Assembly: GCF_000023825.1 (NCBI RefSeq)
Contig: NC_013061.1
Span: 4,898,001-4,962,000, forward strand
Source of the DNA: Pedobacter heparinus DSM 2366
GTDB lineage: Bacteria > Bacteroidota > Bacteroidia > Sphingobacteriales > Sphingobacteriaceae
Length of the DNA: 64,000 bases
Direction: 5' to 3'
The notes under the pieces: generated by a model
What the model saw: the letters and a program-made list of their open reading frames with translations, nothing else
Told to the model about the DNA's origin: nothing
Databases searched by the model: none
Shown here: positions 62,922-64,000 of the stretch, in pieces
Layout of the letters: each line of letters starts with the position of its first letter
How positions within the stretch are numbered: position 1 is the first letter of the stretch
Position numbers and translations under genes: made by a program

Positions 62922-64000
62922 ATGAAGATTACGACTTTAATGAAAAGATCGGCAAGTTTATTGCTGTTAGGTCTGACCCTTTGGGTCCCGGTAAATGCGC
63001 AGCAAGCCCTTAAAATATATGTGGCCCCAAATGGGAAAGTAAACGCTGCAGGTACGCTTAAAAACCCTGTATCAACAATTTCAACAGCCTTAGCCAGGGC
63101 CAATGCCGCAGCTAAGAAGAGCAAAAAACCTGTAGAGATTATTTTACGTGCCGGAGTTTATCCGCAGACAAATACCCTGGAAATTGTACAGGGGAAAACC
63201 TGGAATTCATTGGTGCCCCTGACTATAAAGGCTTACAACAATGAAAAGGTAATTGTTCATGGTGGGAAGATCATTGCCCCAAACCTGATCAAACCCGTTT
63301 CGGATGCCGGATATCGGAAGCGCTTTCTACCGGAATTCAGGAACAGGATAAGGCAGGTAAACCTTAAGGAAGCCGGTATTAAAAATACCGGTAAGTTAAG
63401 GATGACCGGCTTTACAAGACCTTTTGCACCTGCATGGCTGGAAATTTTTACAAATGACGAACCGGGCAGAATTGCACGCTGGCCAAATAAAGGGACTGTC
63501 CCTATCCACTCTGTACTGGATACGGGTTCCATTCCAAGATGGGGCGACTCTACAAACCGGGGTGGTACCTTTACCTATAAGGACATTAACCGCCCTTCAA
63601 GGTGGAAAGAACCTGAGAAAGCCTGGATAGCCGGCTTTTTCATGTGGGGCTATGCAGATGACGCGGTGCCTTTAAAGGGCATAGATACAGTAAAACAGAC
63701 CATTACTACACTTAAGCCCCATGCCTATGGTTTCGGAAATGGAAAACCATGGCGGGCATGGCATGCATATAATATACCTGAAGAGATTGATGTTCCGGGA
63801 GAATACTATGTGGACACCGAGACCAAAATGCTTTACTTTTTACCGCCCGATAATTTAAAAAAACTGGAAATCTCAGAACTGGAAAGTCCACTATTTTCCA
63901 TAGATGATGTACAGAATGTGAAGATACAAAACCTGGATTTTACCTGCAGCCGGGGCATCGGTATTACGATGGAAAGAACAGAGCGCGTGCTGATTGATGG
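62922..64000 (+). CDS. Right-handed parallel beta-helix protein, exported (3' end outside window)
   Basis: The frame is open from ATG at 62922 to the window end; 359 residues are visible. A signal peptide (about 1-27, ending in VNAQ) is followed by IYVAPNGKVNAAGTLKNPVS (about 31-50), the usual first coil of extracellular beta-helix enzymes, then PVEIILRAGVYPQTNTLEI (about 73-91) and NVKIQNLDFTCSRGIGI, the start of a second helical ladder. Such folds occur in polysaccharide lyases, GH28-, GH120- and GH141-type enzymes and epimerases; the family cannot be fixed from this part. It could be the missing lyase that supplies GH88, but this is a guess. Confidence 0.75.
   Translation, partial: MKITTLMKRSASLLLLGLTLWVPVNAQQALKIYVAPNGKVNAAGTLKNPVSTISTALARANAAAKKSKKPVEIILRAGVYPQTNTLEIVQGKTWNSLVPLTIKAYNNEKVIVHGGKIIAPNLIKPVSDAGYRKRFLPEFRNRIRQVNLKEAGIKNTGKLRMTGFTRPFAPAWLEIFTNDEPGRIARWPNKGTVPIHSVLDTGSIPRWGDSTNRGGTFTYKDINRPSRWKEPEKAWIAGFFMWGYADDAVPLKGIDTVKQTITTLKPHAYGFGNGKPWRAWHAYNIPEEIDVPGEYYVDTETKMLYFLPPDNLKKLEISELESPLFSIDDVQNVKIQNLDFTCSRGIGITMERTERVLID

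Noticed and set aside
37464..64000. Ulvan as the locus substrate
   Set aside because: Ulvan is sulfated and its loci carry sulfatases; none is present here.
1..64000. CRISPR arrays, tRNA or rRNA genes, insertion sequences
   Set aside because: No spaced direct repeats, cloverleaf-like sequence or transposase reading frame was found; this was a visual scan and a covariance search could still find a small RNA.

Overview
The window looks like a chromosomal segment of a Bacteroidota bacterium of the Sphingobacteriaceae, most like Pedobacter. The evidence is two SusC/SusD pairs, gliding/type IX secretion genes (gldJ, porV), an ExbB-ExbD-ExbD-TonB cluster with a PstS-like lipoprotein, a 14-gene nuo operon with a short NuoG, and promoters of the Bacteroidota type (TTTG or TTG, about 19 bases, TAnnTTTG). 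No rRNA, tRNA, CRISPR array, transposase or prophage gene was seen. The genus is an inference from gene content and protein style.

Bases 1-5081 (+ strand): a tight three-gene cluster (carboxylate-amine ligase fragment, class I glutamine amidotransferase, ATP-grasp-like protein) that looks like a small amide-ligase pathway of unknown product. It is followed by a terminator, a 53-residue FeoB-associated-type Cys-rich membrane protein, a Crp/Fnr regulator, YceI and pirin. A 90-base co-centred imperfect inverted repeat lies between pirin and the convergent ispF.

Bases 5082-13123: ispF and porV (- strand), gldJ (+, divergent from porV), then a - strand series of biotin carrier protein, DUF4159, rsmE, a CNNM/CorC-type membrane protein, inorganic pyrophosphatase and DedA. 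Bases 13169-26024: nuoA to nuoN on the - strand, with a promoter overlapping the upstream terminator and a terminator-like hairpin between nuoA and nuoB.

Bases 26101-37396: TPR protein, PstS-like lipoprotein, small membrane protein, tonB (split by a one-base frameshift), two exbD and exbB form an energy-transduction cluster. Then come pckA, a SUI1-family factor and a lipid kinase (all -), and metK (+) behind a well-placed promoter and a SAM-II riboswitch. A phased 11-base tandem repeat precedes a small protein of the family often misnamed phosphoribosylpyrophosphate synthetase.

Bases 37464-64000: a polysaccharide utilisation locus. On the - strand, susC2-susD2 is followed after a terminator by GH3, DUF2264 and M28 peptidase genes, then susC1-susD1, two surface lipoproteins (DUF4959/DUF5000 and DUF4998/discoidin types), a second terminator, GH88 and GH106. 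Divergently on the + strand lie a GH123_N/DUF6067-like glycosidase and a beta-helix protein cut by the window end. The enzymes suggest a glycan with uronic acid, rhamnose and beta-linked glucose; gellan-like polymers are one candidate. No regulator gene is in the window, but CG-centred palindromes upstream of susC2 and GH3 and in the divergent gap look like LacI-family operators. Ten of the eleven longest proteins in this region carry apparent export signals, as expected for periplasmic and outer-membrane glycan processing.
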